Source: Acidobacteriota bacterium
GTDB lineage: Bacteria; Acidobacteriota; Terriglobia; UBA7540
NCBI GenBank assembly: GCA_021827245.1
Contig: JAKAWN010000232.1
Coordinates: forward strand, 1 to 10,426
Length of the DNA stretch: 10,426 nt
Direction of reading: 5' to 3'
How positions within the stretch are numbered: the stretch's first letter is position 1; the number at the start of each line of letters is the position of its first letter. Shown piece by piece: positions 1 to 5,608 of this stretch. The translations under genes and the position numbers were made by a program. The notes beneath the pieces were generated by a model. The model had not been told where the DNA came from and searched no databases. It was given only the letters and a program-made list of their open reading frames with translations.

Positions 1-22
1 TTCCTTTGTACTTCCTTTGTAC
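1..22. repeat. 11-bp tandem repeat, two copies at the window edge
   Basis: The unit TTCCTTTGTAC occurs twice without a gap (1-11 and 12-22) and is followed by a partial third match (CTTCC). The array may continue to the left of the window, so the copy number is unknown. No function is apparent. It abuts the large hairpin at 31-81. Confidence 0.6.
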
Positions 23-30
23 CTTCCATC

Positions 31-81
31 GGTAACACTCCTTCCGGTTCCTCCTGGGAACCTTTGCTTTGGAGTGTTACC
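31..81. repeat. large inverted repeat / hairpin
   Basis: A perfect 11-bp outer stem (GGTAACACTCC at 31-41 with GGAGTGTTACC at 71-81) encloses an internal loop. Inside it is a second perfect 6-bp stem (GGTTCC 46-51 with GGAACC 57-62) with a 5-nt loop. It could terminate a gene left of the window, but the run that follows (CCCCTTTTCC) is only partly T-rich. It could equally be an element end or a recombination site. It lacks the conserved core triplets in the arrangement expected of an integron attC site. Confidence 0.6.
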
Positions 82-121
82 CCTTTTCCTCAGGAATTTC
101 CGCTCACGATCTGGTAGTTAG

Positions 122-304
122 CCCAACCGCAACCTACGAGCCGGCCAGGCTGAGGGCGAAGCGTTGCGCCATGCCAAGCTCGATTTGCTTAAGAAGTTCA
201 AGGGTCAGGCAGTGCCCTTTTATTGGGCAGGGTTTACCTTGGTGGGGAACACTTGCGTTCGAGTATGTTGTGGGCCGAATAATTCAAGAACTCTGTCAAG
301 GTAA
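122..304 (+). pseudogene. remnant of the C-terminal end of a CHAT-domain (caspase-like) protein
   Basis: An open stretch in the frame starting at 122 follows an in-frame TAG at 119-121 and ends with TAA at 302-304. It has no start codon near its beginning. It reads ..EGEALRHAKLDLLKK.. and then ..VPFYWAGFTLVGN... This matches the usual last part of CHAT domains, where an 'EALR-A-L-LL' helix is followed by 'HPxYWAxFxLxGD'. CHAT domains are separase/caspase-like cysteine peptidases found in bacterial conflict and signalling proteins, often with TPR repeats. The catalytic His and Cys would lie upstream and are not present here, so this is a non-functional 3' fragment. The longer ATG-started frame over the same bases (69-545) does not show this similarity. 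The assignment rests on motif recognition over about 35 residues. Confidence 0.55.
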
Positions 305-576
305 AAAGCCGTTGCGACAGGAAGTATTCAGCGCTTTAAAGGCCCGGTTGAGTCCGCCTAGATGTTGGAATTGTCTTCGGATTAGTAGAAGGTGCGGTGC
401 TAAACCGGTGGCGTCCTACGCCATAACGTTCTTGTCTTTCAATTCTGTGGATGATAAACGAGTGCAGAACTTGTTAGCTTTGCTTGCCGAGAAATCCCGG
501 ACGATGGCACGAAAACAAAGAGAAAAACGAACAGATAAACCATGAGGCGCAATCACATACTCGCTGCCGTATGTGT
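305..576. other. non-coding or decayed stretch before the candidate element
   Basis: No convincing gene is seen here. A frame from 69 runs to 545, but its sequence looks like no family and it is out of frame with the CHAT remnant. A tiny frame (542-625, 27 codons) overlaps its stop as ATGA and has no support. The stretch ends in a perfect 7-bp hairpin (CACATAC 554-560 with GTATGTG 569-575, 8-nt loop) that touches the left copy of the 12-bp direct repeat. Confidence 0.4.
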
Positions 577-588
577 ACTTGACTCATT
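577..588 (+). repeat. left copy of 12-bp direct repeat
   Basis: ACTTGACTCATT occurs here and again at 2380-2391, on either side of the structured region and the 535-residue ORF. The bases just outside the 12 bp differ between the copies. A 7-bp perfect hairpin ends one base before this copy. It is read as a possible target-site duplication or recombination site of a mobile unit. A chance 12-bp match between two short flanks is unlikely but not excluded. Confidence 0.5.
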
Positions 589-626
589 GCTGCTCGATGG
601 TCGTATTCCAACTCTTTATCACTAAC

Positions 627-639
627 GGGGCTTTGCCCC
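627..639 (+). repeat. small GC hairpin
   Basis: GGGGC (627-631) pairs with GCCCC (635-639) across a TTT loop. It sits in the leader between the left direct repeat and the larger structured block. No run of T follows, so it is not a typical intrinsic terminator. It may be part of the same structured leader as 667-766. Confidence 0.4.
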
Positions 640-666
640 AGCCCGACGAGCATATAAGAACGTGAT

Positions 667-766
667 GGCTCCGCTTGAAGGCGTGAGACGGAAGTGGTAT
701 TTACCTCCGTTGATGAGACCGCCGAAGCGGTCGGTGGGCCGCAAGGGCCAGCCAACAAACGGAGCC
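667..766 (+). ncRNA. multi-hairpin structured leader that can sequester the Shine-Dalgarno of the following ORF
   Basis: An outer 7-bp helix (GGCTCCG 667-673 with CGGAGCC 760-766) can close a region with three internal hairpins. The first pairs ACGGA 688-692 with TCCGT 706-710 and is extended by GGTA/TACC. The second is a perfect GACCGC/GCGGTC stem with a CGAA loop (717-732). The third is GGCC/GGCC (737-749). The outer 3' strand contains GGAG (761-764), the best ribosome-binding site for the ORF that starts at 771. Folding would therefore block translation. It could be a cis-regulatory leader, a guide-type or element RNA ending at the ORF start, or a DNA structure recognised by the encoded protein. 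It matches no riboswitch class I know. The pairings were found by eye; no folding energy was computed. Confidence 0.5.
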
Positions 767-770
767 GATG

Positions 771-2378
771 ATGACGATACCACACAGCGTAGCCGAGATT
801 CTCAAGCAGCACGTCAGCCTGGAAGTCGAAGGGATTGACCGGATGTATTTGAACGTCTACGTTCCCCGGCTGCAAGTTGTTGAAGGGGTGCTGGGGTTCA
901 TCCGCCGACACCGCGGTCATCCTGTACCTTCTACCCGGATGGTCGAACCCATCACCCGTCGGTTCGTGGCGGCCATTGAAAAGTTTGCCCGTGACCACAC
1001 CCTTCCCCTGATCTCGTTCGACAAGGGGCAGCGTAAGGAAGACGTGGCGGCCCGATTCCGGGTGGGCTTCTCGAAACCGGAAGGTGTAGTCTTCATCGGC
1101 AAGGCGCAGGAGCGGTGCATGGTCTATCGGACCGAGCGGCGCCATAATTCCCGCACCGGGAAGAGCTACGCCTGGATCGTGAAGTCCACCGCCATGGTCA
1201 ATCATTACTATTTCTATTGTGTGGACCGCGACTTCGGCCCCTTCTTTCTCAAGTTCTGTTCCTACTTTCCTTACAACGCCAAGCTCTGCTTGAACGGGCA
1301 CGAGTACGTGAAGTGCCAGCTCGAACAGCGAGGTATCGCCTACCAAGCCCTCGACAATGGCATTCTTTCTTGCCAGGACCCACGGCGGCTGCAAGCTCTC
1401 TGTGACCGGCTATCCGCCGCCAAGATCGATGCCCTGTTGCGCAAGTGGCTCCGCCTCCTGCCTCATCCCTTTTCTGCCCGCGATCGTCAGGCCGGATATC
1501 GCTATGAGCTTTCCATCCTGCAGATTGAACTCTCCCTCACTCAGGTTCTGGATCGACCGGTGACGGGCCGCATCTTCTTTGAAGAAGTGATTCGAGAGAA
1601 TCTGGACATTGGCCGCCCTAAACAAGTGCAACTTATTTTTGACCGTTGGGTCACCAAAAGCACCCCCGGCTTGTTTCGCACCCGAGTCATCACCGACGGC
1701 GTGGTTCCCTCCCTGCATGTGGACTACAAAGGGACGCGCATCAAGCAGTACCACAAACAAGGCCGAGCCCTGCGAACCGAAACCACCATCAATAACGCTC
1801 GCGACTTCTATATCGGTAAGCGGCTTCACAACCTGCCCCGCCTGCGACAGATCGGCTTCCAAGCCAACCGGCGATTACTCGAGGTCGAAAAGATCAGCCA
1901 CGACTGCATCCTGGCCGAAGAGGCCTTTCAGCAAATTAATCGCCCCCAGCAAGTCGCCACCCAACGGGCTTCCGCCCTGCACTTCGCGGACCCGAAAGTC
2001 CAATCGCTGTGGAACGCCCTGCTGCTATTCCCCTTGTTGCCCGCAGGCTTCTCCAACCGGGAGCTGCGCGAACATCTGGCTCCGCTGCTCGGTCAGCGTC
2101 CCGAGCAACTCACCCCAGGGCGGATGACTTACCAGTTGCGACGACTTCGCCTGCACGGCATGATTGAGCGCATTCCCGAAACGCATCGCTACCGGCTCAC
2201 CGAATACGGCCTGCGAGCCGCGTTGTTCTTTACTCGCACGTACAATCGCGTTCTCCGCCCTGGTTTGGCCCAAGTGCTACCCTCCTTGCCGGCCATGACG
2301 GGCTCGCTTCGCCGGTGCTTCAACCAACTCCAGCGGGAGGTCGACGCATGTGTCATTGCTGCGCAACTCGCAGCGTAA
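771..2378 (+). CDS. conserved hypothetical protein with C-terminal winged-helix-like segment, probably element-encoded
   Basis: The protein has 535 residues from the second of two adjacent ATGs. GGAG at 761-764 lies 6 nt before the ATG at 771 but only 3 nt before the one at 768, so 771 is preferred. I recognise the family only as a hypothetical protein common in environmental bacteria, not a named enzyme. Numbered from the 768 ATG, there is a conserved-looking aromatic/Cys stretch at 145-185 (NHYYFYCVDRDFGPFFLKFC, then CLNGHEY). A polar block at 315-346 (LHVDYKGTRIKQYHK, ALRTETTINNARDF) is rich in D, K, H and E and could hold an active site. A basic winged-helix-like segment lies at about 448-487 (LTPGRMTYQLRRLRLHGMIER). 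No DDE, HUH, HNH or serine/tyrosine-recombinase signature was found. A DNA-binding or DNA/RNA-processing role is inferred from the winged helix and the flanking repeats. Confidence 0.8.
   Translation: MTIPHSVAEILKQHVSLEVEGIDRMYLNVYVPRLQVVEGVLGFIRRHRGHPVPSTRMVEPITRRFVAAIEKFARDHTLPLISFDKGQRKEDVAARFRVGFSKPEGVVFIGKAQERCMVYRTERRHNSRTGKSYAWIVKSTAMVNHYYFYCVDRDFGPFFLKFCSYFPYNAKLCLNGHEYVKCQLEQRGIAYQALDNGILSCQDPRRLQALCDRLSAAKIDALLRKWLRLLPHPFSARDRQAGYRYELSILQIELSLTQVLDRPVTGRIFFEEVIRENLDIGRPKQVQLIFDRWVTKSTPGLFRTRVITDGVVPSLHVDYKGTRIKQYHKQGRALRTETTINNARDFYIGKRLHNLPRLRQIGFQANRRLLEVEKISHDCILAEEAFQQINRPQQVATQRASALHFADPKVQSLWNALLLFPLLPAGFSNRELREHLAPLLGQRPEQLTPGRMTYQLRRLRLHGMIERIPETHRYRLTEYGLRAALFFTRTYNRVLRPGLAQVLPSLPAMTGSLRRCFNQLQREVDACVIAAQLAA
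2358..2374 (+). repeat. hairpin at the 3' end of the 535-aa ORF
   Basis: GCTGCG (2358-2363) and CGCAGC (2369-2374) form a perfect 6-bp stem with a 5-nt loop. It lies inside the last codons and directly before the TAA stop (2376-2378). Only 5 nt separate it from the right direct repeat. With no T-run immediately after it, it is better read as an element-end structure than as a terminator. Confidence 0.45.
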
Positions 2379-2379
2379 A

Positions 2380-2391
2380 ACTTGACTCATT
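2380..2391 (+). repeat. right copy of 12-bp direct repeat
   Basis: ACTTGACTCATT is identical to 577-588. It begins two bases after the stop codon of the 535-residue ORF, which would place the ORF at the very right end of the proposed unit. Confidence 0.5.
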
Positions 2392-2418
2392 TACACCAAG
2401 TTCTCTACTTCAAGATTT

Positions 2419-2847
2419 CTAGGGCGCTAGAAGAGTCTGTATTCCGCAGTTCAGCGCGGCTCCCCCGCACCCGATTGCGAGACAGGAGGGCCAACCAACT
2501 GTTGTCAGAACGCATGCAATACCCGAAGTAATACAACTACCAGCCGAGCATGCAAACCATTTGCGAAGTTTTTCGTCCTTAAACGGCTTACCGTTCTCAA
2601 TTCTTACGCTCATTGTTAGATCGAGACGATCTTTTTCCCTCGTCATCTTCCCAGCGTAAACTATTTCCTGTGCTGTTCCTGGGCTAGGCGAGGATGATAT
2701 GTACACGACTAGCCCTGTCATATCTCCTTTTATCTGCCCAGTTGGCAATATCACAATTTCAGTTTTCCCCTGATTCATCGCATTTGTCGCAACGATTTGG
2801 GAAGCAGACTGCCAAACTGGTTCGCCTGCTTCGTGAGGTTTCGGCAA
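2419..2847 (-). CDS. small protein with a duplicated cysteine pattern in a hydrophobic C-terminal tail, possibly 5'-truncated
   Basis: The frame gives 142 residues from a TTG at 2847. That TTG has no good ribosome-binding site, and no in-frame ATG exists upstream before the stop at 2887-2889. Met24 (codon 2776-2778) is the first ATG, giving 119 residues. The N-terminal part looks like beta strands (TEIVILPTGQIKGDMTGLVVY). The tail after about residue 97 is hydrophobic and has six cysteines at 100, 105, 112, 122, 127 and 134. These make two identical C-x4-C-x6-C units separated by nine residues. Such tails occur in disulfide-rich bacteriocin-like peptides, but I cannot place this one in a family. 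The gene is co-oriented with the large minus-strand operon but separated from it by an IS remnant. It may be the 3' part of a longer gene cut by that insertion. Confidence 0.55.
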   Translation of the reverse strand: MPKPHEAGEPVWQSASQIVATNAMNQGKTEIVILPTGQIKGDMTGLVVYISSSPSPGTAQEIVYAGKMTREKDRLDLTMSVRIENGKPFKDEKLRKWFACSAGSCITSGIACVLTTVGWPSCLAIGCGGAALNCGIQTLLAP

Positions 2848-2925
2848 CCCTGCATGACTTTGCCTGACCGATCCTGGTAGCGTCTGTCATCTGCTATTGC
2901 CCAGCGAGGGCGAGGAGGGCAGACG

Positions 2926-3095
2926 ATGACCAACGAGATTCGTGACATTCCCCCTGACATGCGGAAGGTTTTTCGGCGTCTGCGGCGATCGCGCAGTTCG
3001 CACCGCCGCCGTCTACCGCTTCCGGATTCATTGCTGGCGGCGAGAGAACTGGCGCGGGAGCACGGGATAAACCGCTCGGCGAAGGCTCTGAAAAT
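2926..3095 (+). pseudogene. truncated small helix-turn-helix ORF of an IS66/IS21-like element
   Basis: A good ribosome-binding site (GAGGAGGG before the ATG at 2926) precedes MTNEIRDIPPDMRKVFRRLRR. About 25 residues later comes LAREHGINRSAKALKI. This resembles the small accessory ORF with a helix-turn-helix ('I/LPP-M..V..R...W...' then 'A.EHG..R.A.AL.L') that precedes transposase genes in IS66-like and related elements. After about 3095 the expected continuation is lost and the frame runs on, antisense to the end of the BON gene, to 3219. No transposase gene follows. It is read as a 5' leftover of a deleted insertion sequence lying between two minus-strand genes. The family assignment is from memory of the motif. 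Confidence 0.45.
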
Positions 3096-3137
3096 CATTC
3101 TCGGCCCAGTGCCTTCGAAAATTGGGCATTCGTTCGG

Positions 3138-3866
3138 TCAGGGCCTTACACGAAGCCTGTCTATGAGCACCCTTACCCCCTCCTGTGCTCTGGCGATTCG
3201 GTCCGCCATGGTCCTCTGAAACGGCAAGCTCACGATGCCGGTGAGGACCACCACGCCATTTTGCGAGCTAACACGGATGGCAGTGAGCTTTAGTGCCGAG
3301 TCTCGCCAGAATGCGGCATAGACATTAGTCACGATTGTCTGGTCGCTCGGCTGAGAGAGAAATACGCTGGCACCCACTGAAGGAGCATCCCCAGTGTGCG
3401 ACAGATTTCGTATCCTCTGGAGCGTTCCGGGAATATAAGCGAGACTGAAGGCTATTAATATAATCGCGGATACAGTGCCCCATCTCTGGCGACCGCCCCA
3501 GAACAGGAAAAGAATTAAGTACCAGATCAACGCGATAATTGGAACAAGCCTTTGAGCGTTCCCTAGAGGAACGAAAGCGGAATAAAGCCCTATGAGCAAA
3601 AACGGTACAACGATACGAGCAATGTACCTGTAAAATCCAAGTTCAACGATTGCCAACTTTGATGGTCCTAGCAAGATCAAGAGCAGACAGCCGATGGTGA
3701 TGATGGGTACGACGCTGATAGCCGTTTGGGGCGGCAGAATCAGGGCAACTCCGAGCAGAACAAGCGGCCAGATCAAGACGATGGCTATCACGGCTCGTGC
3801 GAGATAATTTCCCTTCGCCCACAATACTCCTATGAATCGGAATGATTCGTCCAGAAGATCAGGCAT
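3138..3866 (-). CDS. membrane protein with five predicted transmembrane helices and a C-terminal BON domain
   Basis: The protein has 242 residues. The ATG at 3866 is preceded by GAGGT overlapping the stop of the upstream gene, and the gap is 9 bp, so the two genes are co-translated neighbours. Hydrophobic helices are visible at about 24-44, 50-68, 83-100, 106-123 and 130-147. Residues about 173-241 fit the BON fold: 'SDQTIVTNVYAAFWRDSAL', then 'IRVSSQNGVVVLTGIV', then 'ADRIARAQEGVRVLIDRLRV'. BON domains bind phospholipid or periplasmic surfaces in proteins such as OsmY. Here the domain would be tethered to the inner membrane, probably on the periplasmic side, though five helices make the topology uncertain. 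It is the last gene of the operon before the IS remnant. The specific function is unknown. Confidence 0.85.
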   Translation of the reverse strand: MPDLLDESFRFIGVLWAKGNYLARAVIAIVLIWPLVLLGVALILPPQTAISVVPIITIGCLLLILLGPSKLAIVELGFYRYIARIVVPFLLIGLYSAFVPLGNAQRLVPIIALIWYLILFLFWGGRQRWGTVSAIILIAFSLAYIPGTLQRIRNLSHTGDAPSVGASVFLSQPSDQTIVTNVYAAFWRDSALKLTAIRVSSQNGVVVLTGIVSLPFQRTMADRIARAQEGVRVLIDRLRVRP

Positions 3867-3875
3867 AGCGATACC

Positions 3876-4313
3876 TCATTTCGATCCTTCTATTCGGTTC
3901 GCAAGCGTCCGCAAGCGCTCAGCAAGGCGGTCCGATGCTGTTTTAGGGTATTGGAGCATTTGCAAAAGTTGCTCGAATTCCTCGTCTGGAACGTCATTGA
4001 GGTATTTAAGAGTGAGGCGACGATCCGTGACGGGATCCCGCGGAATTCTTAGGAGCAGAGCTGTGAACCGAGTTCCGTCGTTACGTTCCAGAGCTTCTCG
4101 GTACCTCCTTCGGAGACTAATCATCTCAGAACCCGGCATCGTCCGGAATTCTTCTAATAATTCTGCACCTCCTGCGACTGTGCCCGCTACCTTCTGCCCT
4201 TCTCGGTGCAACTTCTTGCTGACTGCGCTTAGAAGGGCTATACCAAATCCAACTCCAGCACCGCCGAAAAACCCGGTTATGACAGCGTCCTTTGCACGCT
4301 TCCAAATGGACAT
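3876..4313 (-). CDS. hypothetical protein with N-terminal glycine-rich hydrophobic segment
   Basis: The protein has 145 residues. The ATG at 4313 has a strong ribosome-binding site (GGGAGG, 4 nt spacing). Residues about 10-31 are hydrophobic and glycine-rich (AVITGFFGGAGVGFGIALLS), suggesting one membrane-associated or glycine-zipper helix. The remainder is charged and helical, with many Arg/Glu and a leucine-rich stretch near 100-122 (LTLKYLNDVPDEEFEQLLQM). I recognise no family. It follows the coiled-coil gene by 66 bp and precedes the BON membrane gene by 9 bp. A role as a small membrane-linked partner in the same complex is plausible but rests only on context. Confidence 0.7.
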   Translation of the reverse strand: MSIWKRAKDAVITGFFGGAGVGFGIALLSAVSKKLHREGQKVAGTVAGGAELLEEFRTMPGSEMISLRRRYREALERNDGTRFTALLLRIPRDPVTDRRLTLKYLNDVPDEEFEQLLQMLQYPKTASDRLAERLRTLANRIEGSK

Positions 4314-4379
4314 GTAGCCTCCCGGTTATTAGTCCCCGCATTCGAGATGAGATCAATATAGATGGCTCTTGACCGAGAC

Positions 4380-4958
4380 CTAAGGCCGGAGCGTCCACGA
4401 CTGCGCTTTCTGAAGTGCCTCCTGTTGGCGCTGTGCCTCCACTTCTTGCTCGTGCTGCTGTTTTTCGATCAGAGCCTGCGACTCTTTCTGCTGCTGTTCG
4501 TTTAGGGTGCGATGCTCCTGCAGTTGCGTTTCCATCACGGAGTTCCTCTCCGAGCTCTGTTTGGACTCAAGCGCGTTCAGCTCCTCAGAGCTAGCACCAC
4601 GGGCAAGTAGAGCTTGCCTCTCAGCAGCGTGTGTGTTCTCCAATCCCATTCGCTCGGTCTCGTGCCGCGCGGCAAGATCTGTCCATTCCTCTAGATGCTC
4701 ATGGTCTAACCGGCTCTGATCAGCAGTGTGCTCGTGCGTCAGTTTACTCTGGTCATACTCCAATCCAAGGAGTTGGGCGCCAAGAACGATGTCATGGCCC
4801 ATCTTCACGGCACTCAGCATCCCCAGGGCTGTTCCTCCAATTTCTCTCCCCAAGGTCCCCGCCACTTCGTAAGCCACGAGCTCGACCGCCACATGTTCGC
4901 TGAGTCCTTTAAAGAATTCGCGCGCGTCATGGTCCAAATACTCGAAATACTCTGCCAT
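4380..4958 (-). CDS. coiled-coil protein with N-terminal hydrophobic/glycine-rich region
   Basis: The protein has 192 residues. The ATG at 4958 is chosen because GGAGG lies upstream and because it overlaps the upstream stop as TAATG, typical of translational coupling. A longer upstream frame to 5066 would only re-read the end of the neighbouring gene. Residues about 22-66 form a hydrophobic, glycine-containing stretch (VAVELVAYEVAG..., GGTALGMLSAVKMGHDIVLG) that may associate with the membrane. From about 70 to 187 the sequence is almost entirely charged or glutamine-rich helix with repeated His-Glu and Gln-Glu units (THEHTADQSRLDHEHLEEW), a long coiled coil. No enzymatic motif is visible. 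It is likely a structural or tethering component of the operon's complex. Low-complexity coiled coil makes family assignment unsafe. Confidence 0.75.
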   Translation of the reverse strand: MAEYFEYLDHDAREFFKGLSEHVAVELVAYEVAGTLGREIGGTALGMLSAVKMGHDIVLGAQLLGLEYDQSKLTHEHTADQSRLDHEHLEEWTDLAARHETERMGLENTHAAERQALLARGASSEELNALESKQSSERNSVMETQLQEHRTLNEQQQKESQALIEKQQHEQEVEAQRQQEALQKAQSWTLRP

Positions 4959-5608
4959 TAATGTCTGTTTCCTCCCAGTGCGAGTTCGTCCATGAATATT
5001 GCTGCGGCTCTGACAGACACCACAAGGAGTGAGTGGGCACGCTGCTGGAGCACGTTCTCGCACCACCCGCTTGCCTCAGCCGCGCTTCTGACGGCCTCAC
5101 CCAGCGTCACCGCCCCATCCCATGCACTCCAAACCGCGTAATGGTCTGGCGAAAGCCAAATCTCCCATCGCCCTCCTGGCGTCACCAATCTGAACCGAAA
5201 TTTTCCATCGTAATCTTTAATGAACGCGCGTGGTACTGGCCTGATGGTCGTGATGCGTTCCCAGTCCTCACGCCAGTCACCCCCCAACTGGAGAAGTAAG
5301 CGCCCTGCGATAAAATGATCTATGTCTTTTAGGACCTCCGGAACATCTCGCTTCCATTTATCCGCCATGAGATGAGCAAGTTCTTGCCGTGGAAGTCCTC
5401 GCCATGCGGATATCCAGAGATCCTGGCCTTCCACGTCGAGTGAGCAAAAACGTCCACCCCGACGGACGGCGAAACGCCTTGCATCACCGGGCGGCTGCGG
5501 CTGGCAGCCTAAGGGAATTCCAATAGGAAGGACGGCGCGGAGGTCCTTCGCAAGGGGGACAGCCTGGCGCGGTGTATCGGCACCGTCATGTGAGGATGGT
5601 TGAGTCAT
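4958..5608 (-). CDS. small protein with two PqqD-like (winged-helix) segments
   Basis: The protein has 216 residues from the ATG at 5608, which overlaps the ATPase gene's end by 23 bp. A longer frame to 5689 would overlap it much more. Two segments share the PqqD-like layout of a 'V..GG' strand, an 'L/D..xxxW' helix and a 'DG..TlxEa' helix. They lie at about 45-108 (FAVRRGGRFCSLDVEGQDLW) and, more clearly, 138-208 (RLVTPGGRWEIWLSPDHYAVW, then WDGAVTLGEAV). PqqD domains bind leader peptides in RiPP pathways, but similar winged folds serve as protein-protein adaptors elsewhere. Its stop overlaps the next ATG (TAATG), so it is co-translated with the coiled-coil gene. An adaptor role between the ATPase and its substrates is inferred. 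The similarity is by eye and moderate. Confidence 0.65.
   Translation of the reverse strand: MTQPSSHDGADTPRQAVPLAKDLRAVLPIGIPLGCQPQPPGDARRFAVRRGGRFCSLDVEGQDLWISAWRGLPRQELAHLMADKWKRDVPEVLKDIDHFIAGRLLLQLGGDWREDWERITTIRPVPRAFIKDYDGKFRFRLVTPGGRWEIWLSPDHYAVWSAWDGAVTLGEAVRSAAEASGWCENVLQQRAHSLLVVSVRAAAIFMDELALGGNRH

Larger units (their letters stand above)
577..2391 (+). mobile_element. candidate mobile unit: structured leader plus 535-aa ORF bounded by direct repeats
   Basis: The unit is defined by the 12-bp repeat ACTTGACTCATT at both ends (577-588, 2380-2391). Each copy is preceded closely by a hairpin: CACATAC/GTATGTG at 554-575 and GCTGCG/CGCAGC at 2358-2374. A further 10-bp match, TCATTGCTGC, appears at 584-593 and 2353-2362. 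The interior holds a GGGGC/GCCCC hairpin (627-639), a multi-branched structured block (667-766) and one ORF. The organisation of one protein plus an adjoining structured nucleic acid recalls compact transposons that carry a guide or end-structure RNA. The protein is not a recognised transposase, however, so mobility is an inference from the repeats. Confidence 0.4.

Noticed and set aside
31..81. Integron attC site.
   Set aside because: The stem lacks RYYYAAC/GTTRRRY cores, the asymmetric unpaired bases were not found, and no integrase or cassette array is visible.
69..545. 158-codon plus-strand frame.
   Set aside because: It has no recognisable family and no good ribosome-binding site, and it is out of frame with the CHAT-like remnant in the same bases.
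711..740. Hammerhead-ribozyme-like core: TGATGAG followed by a perfect stem with a CGAA loop.
   Set aside because: After the stem the required GAAA is replaced by GGTGGG, and the preceding base context does not give the other conserved core positions.
474..1394. 306-codon minus-strand frame opposite the 535-residue gene.
   Set aside because: It is a shadow of the GC-rich plus-strand gene. Its sequence shows no motif, and the plus-strand protein is clearly the real one.
2392..2418. Terminator after the small Cys-rich gene.
   Set aside because: Only a 4-bp AAGT/ACTT pairing is found, without a T-tract on the minus strand.
4328..4356. Internal minus-strand promoter (TTGATC, 17 nt, ACTAAT) before the 145-residue gene.
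   Set aside because: The boxes match only 4 of 6 each, and the predicted start would fall inside the ribosome-binding site at about 4318-4323.
4959..5066. Upstream extension of the coiled-coil gene to 5066.
   Set aside because: The added 36 residues come from an alternative frame within the preceding gene, and the ATG at 4958 has a good ribosome-binding site and TAATG coupling.
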